A stretch of 64,000 bases of DNA from Gracilaria domingensis (taxonomy: Eukaryota > Rhodophyta > Florideophyceae > Gracilariales > Gracilariaceae). The stretch lies in contig VCMS01000215.1 of assembly GCA_022539475.1 (NCBI GenBank), positions 32,837 through 96,836 of the forward strand. The letters are read 5' to 3'. Within the stretch, counting starts at the first letter, position 1. Each line of letters starts with the position of its first letter. Positions 45,032 to 55,072 of this stretch are shown in pieces. The position numbers and the translations under genes are program-made. The notes below the pieces were generated by a model. The model was given only the letters and a program-made list of their open reading frames with translations, was not told the DNA's origin and searched no databases.

Positions 45032-46175
45032 TGTAGAGCAAATCTAGAAATAGGGATGATCCACAGGATGTCTGAATCCTGTTTCCTATATGGGCAGTCT
45101 CAGTGACACAGCCCTCTGTCCGTGCTTAAGCGAGAAGCAAGCCGGGTGTCAGACCGGAGACCGTGACCCGCTATACCTACAAAGAAGAGATCGAGAAAGG
45201 ATGTGGGGCAAACTCGGAAGAGTGAAACCCACCAGACTGTCCAAAGGTCCGCTCTCGTGAGAGATGGCAGACCAGTGACAGAGCCCTCTGTACCACCGTA
45301 ACTCGGTTGTAAGGCCGAAGTGGCAACTGGCTATACCTACAGAGGTGATAGGCCACGTGGTGATGAAACGATGAGAAACTCCAGAGATGGGGTGGTATCG
45401 GCAACGATGAAACACGACCAACGACAGGTGTAGTCCCGAGAGGGAAAGCAACAGAAAACAACAACCAAACAACACCCACACGCGACGGGTAGGGCCTCCT
45501 CGGCACTGTGCCCGGAGCGGGGCGAGATCCTCCAACGGTAATGCACGGGTCTCCGTAAACACGGCAAAACTCTATACAGAGTCGGATCACTTCGTAATCT
45601 AGTCCTATACCTCCTCGGTACGACCCTCAGGTCCCGACATCAACGACAGATGTTCTTCAAAGGTACCGAGAGGGTAGGACCACCGTAACCAGACGTGGCT
45701 ATACTCGCGAGAGTGATAACCCAAGTAGGCGGTTGGCGCCAGAGCCTCACTCGTGTAGAGTCCCCTCAGGAGAGCGCTACTCGACAAAGAGTTCACTTAG
45801 AAGTGCTCGGGTTGACTTTACAAAGGTGCTCGCGACGACGAGGTCGAGCTCACCTAAGTAGGTCTAAACTAACTATGTACACGTGGTGCACACCCGCAGG
45901 GGTCCGTACACGTGGCTAGCCCAGTGTCAGGCACCTCAGGTGCACTACCTATTGTCCCGTAATATGCACACACACGGTGGTGTAGTACACGCGTCCACCT
46001 AGCGGTATTGGCCAGCAATGGCAACCCTGATTACAGGTAACTGTGGGAAAGCCATTCCAAAAGTAACCGCCAAAATTGGGTCCAACTCATAACTCTTCCA
46101 GTGCATCCTCGTATCACTCCCCTGAGTATATGAGACGCATCATCCTGATAACCACGCAAAATGCGTTGCTCTACA
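45032..46175 (-). repeat. 3' LTR of E4
   Basis: 1144 bp with palindromic ends: TGTAGAGCAA at 45032 and TTGCTCTACA at 46175 are reverse complements. CACGTG boxes are at 45880-45885 and 45909-45914. It aligns with the solo LTR at 7790-8787. Orientation is set by pol and by the polypurine tract at the 46176 side. Confidence 0.88.
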
Positions 46176-46190
46176 TCTCCCCCTCCTTAG
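46176..46190 (-). other. 3' polypurine tract of E4
   Basis: On the minus strand, CTAAGGAGGGGGAGA directly precedes LTR start TGTAGAGC. It primes plus-strand DNA synthesis in LTR elements and is the reference for the internal copies. Confidence 0.8.
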
Positions 46191-46254
46191 AGCCGAGAAC
46201 GACTTCGAGGTTGAAGTTTTGTGCGAAACGCAAGTACGTAAATACGTCACAGTC

Positions 46255-48108
46255 ATGAGCGGTACCAACTCCTCGGTTTCTATACCTCGCAAGCGCGATA
46301 CACACTCAAGCGAACAGAGTATTCAAGTATCCGAACTCGATCACAGTACATCATCTGTCATTCCGATGAACCCGAATCAGTTTCCTCATCACCCGACGGG
46401 TCAGGCGAGCGCGTCGAACTACCCTCAGCCGGGTTCTGCGACGGCTCCACTGCCTCAGTCTCAACCGATGGTCCGGGTGAACGTTCCGTTATGGAATTCA
46501 GCGCAAGCGATGCCGCTGATGGCGAACCAAGCTGGTTGGATATCGAGGGAATCTCTCGCAGTACGCGATCCACTCCGTGATGGGTTTGCGTTCAGCCGTG
46601 CACCGTGGTTTCATCCGGTAGCTGTTAACGATGACACTCTCCTGGAGTCGTATGCCGAAAACGGCTTCCTACCGGGCGGTCTGCCGTTAGCGGTAGTGCA
46701 ATCTCCAGAATGGAAAGTTCGTATAGCGATCGACCCGATGCTCCTCCGGTACGATACCCGCGAGGGTGAGAACCTGAACACCGCGCGCGCGGAACACGCG
46801 AAGTTGGCGTACAAGAGACTCAGTCGAGTGCACCTCGAGCACCTGGTTCCACCGTCATATGGGTTCGATACTCCATTCTACCGTACTTTCGGTGAAGTCC
46901 GATATGGAGACAACTTGGCGACGTTCGACCATGCGCGGTACGCTGGCGATGGCCCGACCACATCGAGGTTGATGTTGTGCTGGAATCGGCCCATACTCCG
47001 AGCGGAGTTCCGTTATCTTCGCAAGAACGCTTCCCAGGGTGGGTTCGTCAACCGCATTCGGTTTGAGCGGAAAGCTCGTTCCCGTCATGGGTATCTGATT
47101 CCGTACCCGAATATCGAGACCGAGAGGTACAGACCGCAGGCCTTTGTTGGACGGTTCCCTCCTCTACCAGATTGGTGGCGTGATGTGGAGGTACCCAAAG
47201 GGTGTTTTGCAGAACTGCCTCCGTGCTTGAGTTACATCGGCTCCCGATTGATCAACGATCCGCGTTCAGGATGGTGGGGTCTCGTAGCCGGCGAGTGGGC
47301 GGCACGCGTAGCAGCGTTTCTCCTCTGGGAGGCTTACGACAACTACCGTGTTTGGTATATTCCGCCGATGCTTCGCAGCATTATCCGCTCGCTGGATTTG
47401 CACACTCCCTTGGGGTCCGAAGAGAACGTGGATGAGATCCATTACATCTTGGATGTTATCGATGGAATCGATTGGGAAACGGTGCCCCGTTCGCAACGCG
47501 GGAAAGGTCCTCGTCGTCACTACGACCGCTCACCCGGTAGGAGACATCCCACCGCAGGAGATTTCGTGTATTACGACCCATGGGAGGGTACGATGACGAC
47601 TAGCGCGTATGCCGAGTGGGCAGCGAACCAGCCACGGTCGATTCCAGACAGTCACCCGGTTGGGTTCATGTTCAGTGACAACTGGGTCGCCCCAGTAGAT
47701 CTGGATGATCCGAACATGGATACCGGTGGAGAGGCGGCGGGAGCAATCGTCGAGATGGACCAGGAGTTGGTGAACGACCTACCGGCGGCGAATCAGGTGT
47801 TGCACGCCAGCGGCGGGGTACCCCAGGCTCCTGTGGGTTGGAATGTTCCGACTCAAGCGAGTGTTTCGGTGGTGGGTCCGGCCCCTGTAGCGGCTACCAT
47901 TCCTTCGGTCCTTCCGGCCCCGACAGCTCCGGTCGCTCCGGGAGATTCTCCGGCGAACATCGCGATGTTGCGCGCCAGTCTCCAGAACGCTGGAATTATC
48001 GTGCCCGATCATCTCACCACTATGGCAGGGATACTGGCTTACGCCGTTCCGCACCCTTCGCAGGGTCTCTCCGGTAGCGGCGGTGCCGGTCCCTCATCGG
48101 GGGTGTAA
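46255..48108 (+). CDS. Antisense accessory gene of E4, intact, 617 aa, unknown family
   Basis: It is encoded opposite to pol, convergent with it, between pol and the 3' LTR. The frame is open from 46219 (TTG); the first ATG is 46255 (MSGTNSSVSIPRKR), 80 bp from the LTR edge. Residues 1-70 are Ser/Pro/Gln-rich and disordered. 75-350 is a Trp/Tyr/Arg-rich globular region (GFAFSRAPWFHPV, FDTPFYRTFGEVRYG). 338-380 has GWWGLVAGEWAARVAAFLL; 420-443 holds the best-conserved block, DRSPG and AGDFVYYDPW. 500-617 is Pro/Ala/Val-rich. There are no membrane helix, zinc site or enzyme motif. E3 and E5 carry relatives at the same place. Function unknown; a role for the element in the antisense RNA strand is inference. 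Confidence 0.85.
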   Translation: MSGTNSSVSIPRKRDTHSSEQSIQVSELDHSTSSVIPMNPNQFPHHPTGQASASNYPQPGSATAPLPQSQPMVRVNVPLWNSAQAMPLMANQAGWISRESLAVRDPLRDGFAFSRAPWFHPVAVNDDTLLESYAENGFLPGGLPLAVVQSPEWKVRIAIDPMLLRYDTREGENLNTARAEHAKLAYKRLSRVHLEHLVPPSYGFDTPFYRTFGEVRYGDNLATFDHARYAGDGPTTSRLMLCWNRPILRAEFRYLRKNASQGGFVNRIRFERKARSRHGYLIPYPNIETERYRPQAFVGRFPPLPDWWRDVEVPKGCFAELPPCLSYIGSRLINDPRSGWWGLVAGEWAARVAAFLLWEAYDNYRVWYIPPMLRSIIRSLDLHTPLGSEENVDEIHYILDVIDGIDWETVPRSQRGKGPRRHYDRSPGRRHPTAGDFVYYDPWEGTMTTSAYAEWAANQPRSIPDSHPVGFMFSDNWVAPVDLDDPNMDTGGEAAGAIVEMDQELVNDLPAANQVLHASGGVPQAPVGWNVPTQASVSVVGPAPVAATIPSVLPAPTAPVAPGDSPANIAMLRASLQNAGIIVPDHLTTMAGILAYAVPHPSQGLSGSGGAGPSSGV

Positions 48109-48477
48109 GATGACCAGCAGGGCTGGAGGACTTGGTCCTTAGTATAAGATAGAAACAGTAAAACCATCTAGTGGTAACTTTCCCTCCACCCTCTTGCCTG
48201 TTCTCCACGAACTTGATCGATCTTCGATTACTTCTTCACTCACACTGTGTTCAAGTGTACTTCACTTCTTTGGTGCTTCTTCTACTCTAACCGTTTTAAA
48301 TCGGTACAACCGGCATTTCGGTATGCTCTTCTTTCTTTCTTCTCACTTCTTCTAGTTCAGTCTTCACCGCTTCATTGGTCTTCTTCCTTCATTCATCCCC
48401 ACACAGAAGGGGTCAACTCTCCATTCTGAGTCTTCCGCATCGCGGTATAGTTGAAAGCTCCTCACCGGGAACGGTTC
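48109..48477. other. Purine-rich (minus strand) spacer between convergent pol and antisense gene
   Basis: The plus strand is CTTCTT-rich over 48180-48420, so the pol RNA is GAAGAA-rich. E2, E3 and E5 have the same kind of run after pol. It may hold the 3' ends of both transcripts. Confidence 0.5.
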
Positions 48478-49749
48478 TTATCCCACCTGGGCTTGGTCCA
48501 GGTTGGACGGCAAGGCTGACCGAGTGCGACGGTGGTATGAAACGATCTTCGACCTAGGTAGGTGCTCGACCGGCTCCATGGTGTCCTCCTCGGCGGAGTA
48601 GCCATACCATCGCACTTGGTACAGTACCGTCCCATCGGGGTCTACAACATGACGTACGATACGTTCGATCACGTATTCCTGCGGGTACACCACGGTGTTT
48701 GACTGCTCTCCTTCACCCATTGTGGTTTCGTACCTTCGAGGGTGGCGAGGTGGTGGCCGGTTAACCTCTAGAGGGGTTCCTCTTGGACTTAACCAGTCAC
48801 GACTCACTAGGAGTTCCTCGCTGCGCGACAACTACAACTTACGCCAGGAGCGTCTCATCTTCAACCTGAAAGGTTCTTCTTGAAGTACTCTCCTTCTTCA
48901 GTCTGACGAGTTTCGGCTCGTTTTGGTTGAGCTTCCAACCGTCCAACGGTAGCTTCGGGATTCTGAGCTCCCTCTTGCTATCCAGAAGGATCGTCCGTGC
49001 GACGGAGAACGGGTAGGGTCTCGCTCGTGTGCCATGGAGGCGGATTGACCAATCACGGTGCGTATCGCGGCCTTCTGGTTGGCCAGGCGATGGCAAGTGT
49101 GAGCCAGGAGTTATCCTAACAGGTGTCCGTTCGCCTACGGATGGCGACCGTACATCGTTCACCGTGCGCGTGTGGTACTCGCGCACGCGACTTACTGTCA
49201 GCAGTTCCCCGCGTCGGCGGTGCTTTCCATACGTCACCACGTCACACAACGTGTTACTCTCCACTTGGGTGTGTCATGAGTCCTCTGCCACGCGGCGTGG
49301 GTGCACCATCGACGGTTTCCAAACTCGTACTTCGTACTTCACCTTTCCAAGGGTGTTTTCCCCAAATAATACGCGGGTAAGTACGACTTCTCGTTTCCTC
49401 ATACCACGGCGTGGTTAACACCGGTCGGTAACATTGAGCTGATCTACCGCTTGCGGTTCTGCGTTCTCCGGGAAGCCCGGGTCTACAGATACTGTCTTCT
49501 CCGCTCTGCGGGTGGTGACCTCACTCAGTTGTGGTGTTCCCAACGGGGTTATGTTATACACAGCGGTGTGTACCCCCTGGGTGGGTCGTGTCGTTTCCAG
49601 CGCATTGCTCAACGAACTCGACGGAGTATCACCACGAGGTACAGCGCCTCGGCGCACCACAACGCTATCGGTAGAGACCGCGAGATTGGTTGCGGTACCT
49701 TGCGACACAGCGTGACCGTGCGACGCCGGTGTAACGGGTTCCGTACTTT

Positions 49750-49764
49750 CCTCCCCCTCCTTAG
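49750..49764 (-). other. Internal polypurine-tract copy 2 in E4 (integrase-chromodomain linker)
   Basis: On the minus strand CTAAGGAGGGGGAGG, coding PPKEGEE. It is 14 of 15 identical to the 3' tract at 46176-46190. Confidence 0.6.
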
Positions 49765-52700
49765 GCGGTGGCACGGGAGCCACGACGTCCGGTGGGGGAT
49801 CAACTCTAGTTGAGTTTTCCTCTTCGACTCCCGCAACGGGTTGTGCTACCCGCGTGGGTGATTCTGACTTCGGTAGATCCGATAAGCCGCGATCAGGGCG
49901 GAGAGTCGCAGGGCGCGAAGATACGACCTGTTCGTCCCCTGTAGCTTCACCCAGTTGGGTGTTAACGTGAACGTAGGGTGGTGGGGCCAGCGCGACACGG
50001 TCTAACGATATCCGTTCGTGGAGATTATTGATATCCAATACTACGGTATCGTCCGTGTCCTTCCGCGATAGGCGAGAGCTTGTGGCGCCGTTCCTTCTAC
50101 GGATTATAGTATTCTTTGCGGAGAAATACCATATCGTCTGGTTTGACCTTTGGTAATGGGGTCTTAACCTTCGCATCGAAGTTGCGCTTATAAGCGGCCT
50201 GCGCCTTATCCATCGCTGTGCGAGCGACCGGTACCATTTTGGTTAACCAACCCTTCCAAGCGTTCCTGTATAACCCAACAGACGGGTACGTAGAAAGCGT
50301 TTCTTGAGCCTCGATTGCAACCGGTGGCGGTACTCTTGACAATATCAACTCAAAAGGTGCTAGCTTCGTTACCCGGTGGACTTGGGTGTTGTACGCATAC
50401 GTAATAGCGTCCGTATACAAATCCCAATTCTTAGGATGATCTGCCACATAAGATCTTAATGCATTCAGCATGGTACGGTTAAATCGTTCTACCTGACCAT
50501 TTGTTTGGGGGTGGTAGGTGGCCGTAAATAGATTCTTGACACTCAAGATCCGACAGACGTCCTGGAAAAACTTCGACGTGAACTGTGAACCGTTATCTGA
50601 TAATAGATGAACCGGTGGACCGTACACATAGACCCAGTGGGTGACAAAAGCTTGTGCAACCACGGTGGCCGTAATCCGTTTCAGCGGGACTGTCCGTACT
50701 AACTTAGAGAACCGATCGGTGATAACCCAAAGGTATCGATTACCTCTTGCGGTTCTGATCAAATCACCTAAGATATCGATAGCGATAAACTCCAAAGGAG
50801 ACCGTGCTGGGAACAGCGTTAACTTCTTCGAGTACTTACGAAGTTTCACGTTATTCTTAGCGCACTCGGTGCAAGAGCGTCGCACTGCGTAGCAGTCCAA
50901 TGCCATTGACGGCCAGTAAAAATCCCTACGCAGGGTCAAGTATAGTTTTCGACCTCCTGGGTGGGCTCCTACCTTCACATAGTGTGTCATGGCCAACACA
51001 CGGTTTTGCAGCGAGTATGGGACCACAATTTGGGTATACGCTTCAACCAACCTAACCAGGTACCCCTGATCGCTAACCTGAAAAGGTATACGATCTCCTC
51101 CATTGAGACGAGCGCGAATTCGCGTACAAAACTCATCCGTTTGCTGTTCTCGGATCATCTCCTCGGGAGTGATGGGTACAAAAGATCCAGTCAAGGGATC
51201 CAACTTCTCAGAAGTGAGTAGGATGTCGTCACAGATGTCATCCGACAAAGATTCGACCCAACCTGCTTGTTCTTCCACCATAAAGCATGGTATGTCCAGA
51301 TCGTCAACTGGTGCCGCTTCTGCATTTGTTCCCAAGCAGGAGAGTGCATCAGCCTGCAGATTCAACGTTCCTTTTTTGTACGTAACTGTGAAATCGAACT
51401 CCGATAACCTCAAGCGCCAACGCATCAAGCGTCCTGATGGTTCCGAGATTTCCATGAGCCATCGGAGAGATGAGTGGTCCGTATGTACCGTAAAATGGTT
51501 GCCCATAAGATATGGCCTCAGTGTAGTTAGAGCCCATACAACGGCTAAGCACTCTTTCTCCGAGACTGAGTAGTTACGTTCGTGTACGTTCAAGGATCGC
51601 GACCAGTATCCAATTGGATGTCTCACGCCGTCTTCCGTGACCTGAAACAGGGCGCAACCAACCTGGTGTGCACTGGCGTCAGTGTCTACTTCGACTGGAA
51701 GTCCTAGCTTAGGCAAAGCCAAGATTGGCGGTGACGTTACTGCGTCGATTAATGCCGAGAAGACAGACGCTTCCGCGTCGCCTAGGGGTTCCAGTTGAAC
51801 TGGTTGACCTTTTCTCAAGAGGTGGCTAAGGGGGGTCGCAATATCTGCGAAGTTCGGGACAAAACGCCGATATACATTACAAAGACCCAGAAAACTGCGG
51901 AGTTCCGTTTGTGTCGTAGGGTGTTTCGCTTCCTTCGGCGACTTCACGCGAACTGCGTCAACTGAGAGCTGTCCAGGTCGAATGATATGCCCTAGGTATT
52001 TGACAGAATCTGTGAAGAACTCGCACTTCTTGAGTTTCAGCGTAATGCCCGCGTCCCTGAGGACTCTCATGACGTCCCGGACGTGTGTTAAGTGGTCATC
52101 AAGGTTATCGGAGAACACGATGATATCGTCAAGATACACCAAGCAGGTATTCCACTTGAATCGAGCCAAGAGGATATCGATAGCACGTTGAAACGTAGCC
52201 GGTGCGTTGGTTAATCCGAACGGCATTCGTTTAAACCGGTACAAACCTTGGTGGCACACAAAAGCAGTTTTGTCCTTATCCTTTTCACGGATCGGAACTT
52301 GCCAGTATCCCCAATTGGCATCCAAGGCGGTGAACACTGTAGCACTCCCAAGCGAGTCAATGTATTCGTCCATCCTGGGTATGGGATAAACGTCTTTGAC
52401 GGTGACCGAATTTAGACGACGGTAATCAATACAGAATCGCCATGATCCGTCCGCTTTTGGAACTAGCACCACGGGTGAGGCCCAAGCGGATTGAGCCGCC
52501 TCTATGACGCCAGCGCGTAACATCTTCTCAACCTGAGATTGCTCTTCTTCCCTAGCTTTGGGACCAGCCCGGTATGAGTGTTGGGAAATGGGGCTAGTAC
52601 CTGGAAGTAGGTCAATACGGTGTTCCGTGATTCCAATTGTCCTGAGGGATCCATCCCACATGGGTGTGAACTCCCTCAACATTTCTCTTAGCTTACCTCT

Positions 52701-52861
52701 ATGAGATTCAGGTACATGATCAAAATTCAACTGTTCCAATTCCTTGACAGGGTCTGTATCTTCCGTTCCTGGTGGCAAAGCTTTACCCTCGGTGGGTGCC
52801 AGCGATTCGGTAACTTCACTCGCCGGGGTAACCGATGCGGTAAAAGCGGTTTCCGCTGATC

Positions 52862-52876
52862 CCTCCCCCTCCTTAG
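52862..52876 (-). other. Internal polypurine-tract copy 1 in E4 (protease-RT linker)
   Basis: On the minus strand CTAAGGAGGGGGAGG, coding AKEGEG. It is identical to copy 2 of the same element 3.1 kb away. Confidence 0.6.
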
Positions 52877-53791
52877 CATCGGTTATACCGAGAACATCCG
52901 CAACGGGTATCTTCGTCGGTAGGATAGCAGCAGGGTGTGGGAGAGTGGTACCAAGGATTTGGTTTATAGCTAACCACTGTCGGGTTGTGCCAAAGTTGGC
53001 GACCAAAACTCTGAATGGTTTGTCGGGTTCCACCGAGATTACTCCGTTCGCCAAAGCGAGTTGCTTCTGATCATACAATGATGGCAATGGTTGTACCACA
53101 CGTAGACCAGACTGCTTAGTAGTTATGGTGACCCAAACTTGGGATTGCGCAGGGATTGCGATGGCATGAGCCACATGGAGCTTAGATGATACCGGGTCGA
53201 CGGTTGGAACTTCCTGTGCAGCAGGGAGCGGGACGCGCTTGCGTGTAGCTCTCTTTAGCGGTTTCCTTACAATCGGTATTTCGGAACCATCATCTATGGT
53301 AACAACTCGAGCTCGAGGTCGAATCGCTTCAACAAAACGATCACAAAAGTCACAACCGAGTATCACCGGTGCGGCAATGCTTTTGCAAACATGAAATCCA
53401 CTTTAACCATACAGGTTCCTAATCGTACCATGAGAGGTATGTACCCGAGAGTACGCAACGGGTTATTGTTGGCATCCGCGATGTCCAAACCTGGACCATG
53501 ACGAATTTCATCCCGTAGCGCGGGTGCCACCAACTCAAGGTGAATCAGGTTCGGTGCAGCTCCTGTATCCAACACAGACAACTGTCGAACCATGAACTGG
53601 TTAGACAAGCCAAGATCGGCATAAACTTTGTAGTTTCTCTTGGCCATCACAAGAACTCTTTCCGGAATACGGAGATTACGGGACCGTATCCACGGACGAC
53701 GTAGAACCGAAAGGTGTTCTGAGCTCACGTCAGTTGTAGCCGCTATCCTTGAAAGGATTCTAACAGCTGGGGAGCGAAGCTGTGACGCCTC

Positions 53792-53857
53792 GGGCGCCTT
53801 CAACTTCGGCTCGGAAGGCGCCCCTCCCGTAGGGGAAACTCCCGAAGTCAGTTTTTC
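53792..53857 (-). promoter_or_regulatory. Candidate -1 frameshift signal of E4 with strong hairpin
   Basis: On the minus strand: GAAAAAC (53857-53851), stop TGA, a short TTCCC/GGGAG stem, then GGGCGCCTTC (53823-53814) pairing perfectly with GAAGGCGCCC (53801-53792). Compared with E5 one base pair in the stem is changed on both sides (T-A there, C-G here). Confidence 0.6.
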
Positions 53858-53934
53858 TGAACGGGGTGTGGAGCAACGGCTTTCCGCTATCGGATGCATC
53901 ACGGTTCTCATAATGAGATGGTACTGATGGCCGG
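53858..53934 (-). pseudogene. Gag 3' end of E4 (fragment)
   Basis: Only the last 25 or so codons before the slippery site remain, with a stop in the gag frame, before the junction with E5. The sequence GGCCATCA near 53930 resembles GGTCATCA in the E5 gag tail. Confidence 0.45.
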
Positions 53935-54854
53935 TGACGTGGCTAAGTTATGAAAACTCCCCTTAATTTTGGGTATTGTTGGGATGGTTTGGTTGGACCC
54001 TTAATAGGTAGACCCTGCATGGGAAGTGCCTAGTGGGTGTGATAGTAGGCCACGTGGTGGAATTGGCTAGTTAGATATTTGTGCCACGCCCGTTGGGGAA
54101 TACCCCACACCCTGACAGTGGGTCGTCCACGTGTATGACCCTCGGGAGGTGTGCATTGTAGATACCGTAGTAGTAATAGTATATATACTCGGGTGATCTC
54201 ACCCTGGAGCCGACGAGTAAATGGACAACTGAGTCGCGTCCTGTTCAGGATCGGGCTATAGTAGACAGCTGCCTACGTAGGTTTACCACTCCCCTCGGAG
54301 AGTAACCACGATTGGTTTCGGCACTACTACCCCTCAGGGTCACTTAGGAAGCTTGCATCTTGCCATCTCTGGAACCTTTGTTTTATCTACCGTTGTATCG
54401 GTCCCTTGTTGTTGTCATTGTATTTTGTTGTTCATTTTCGTGACTGTTGTTGTCACCCGTTCACCCAGTTCAGGTATTGCTTCCGCCCCAGTATTGGGTA
54501 TATTTTTGGCACGCCCTTATGCGTCGCTCCGCTATCGGACCTGTTTCCGCCGGTTGGCACGGTCCGTAGCTTCGCTCCGGTGGGTTGCACCGTGAGCTCC
54601 CCCCCGTTGACACGGTCCCCTTTTTCTCCATCTCTCCAGGTTCGGATCACACTTCACCTCTGGATCTACACCGTTCTTTGCATCTCACCTCTGTAGGTAT
54701 ATCCAGTCACCGTCTCCGGTCTTACACCCGGCTTGTCTCGCGACTCGAGCACGGACAGAGGGTTCTGCCGCTGTTTCTATCTCATCCAGGGAGTAGGACT
54801 CGGACATCCTAGTGAAGATTCCCCATCGCGCCTAGCGCAGGGTTTTGCTCTACA
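53935..54854 (+). repeat. 5' LTR of E5 (start uncertain)
   Basis: It ends ...TTTTGCTCTACA, as other LTRs of the family. CACGTG boxes are at 54051-54056 and 54128-54133, with TATATATA near 54180. The block near 53950 (GTTATGA, then CCTTAATTTTGGGTATTG) aligns with positions about 90-130 of the E3 and E4 LTRs, so the first 80-90 bases appear to be missing or replaced. Confidence 0.75.
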
Positions 54855-54857
54855 TTT

Positions 54858-54875
54858 TGGTCTCCCGACTTAGAA
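54858..54875 (+). other. Primer binding site of E5
   Basis: TGGTCTCCCGACTTAGAA follows the LTR end by 3 nt and matches the sites in E2 and E3 closely. Confidence 0.65.
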
Positions 54876-55072
54876 CGGTGGAGGACCATAACTGGGTTTG
54901 TTGTGTCGCTTGGAATCTGGACACTTGGAATTCCCTTTTTGGGAGACTGAAGGTCGCGGCCACGTTCACCTGGTTGTGATACGAGATCTCTCACCCCTTT
55001 TTTTTGGCTGCAGTTTGGAAGTCTCGCATTTGTTCGCGTAATAGCCCCCGAGTTCGGTTGGCAAGCTGCAGT

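Larger units (their letters stand above)
48478..53857 (-). pseudogene. Pol of E4: protease to chromodomain, four breaks
   Basis: Order on the minus strand: protease (DTGAAPN near 53569), frameshift near 53365, then 1089 open codons (53366-50097). These hold VILGCDFCDRF, RT (KDVYPIPRMDEYID near 52390, YLDDII near 52130), RNase H (DTDASAHQVGCALF, HTDHSSLRWL), and integrase (HYVKVGAHPG and CTEC zinc site, AIDILGDL, SDNGSQF, QVERFNR). A frameshift and small deletion near 50100, a stop at 49415 and a shift near 48835 follow. The chromodomain (48690-48540, YQVRWYGYS) is intact in the last frame. Sequence is very close to E5 in RT and integrase. Confidence 0.92.
45032..53934 (-). mobile_element. Ty3-type LTR retrotransposon E4 (minus strand), 5' part cut off by E5
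   Basis: Read from high to low coordinates: the last codons of gag, frameshift site, pol, chromodomain, purine-rich spacer, antisense accessory gene, polypurine tract, 3' LTR (46175-45032). The gag body and 5' LTR are absent; E5 LTR sequence in the other orientation begins near 53935. The missing part may lie beyond 64000. It has the fewest pol breaks of the Ty3 copies here. Confidence 0.88.
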
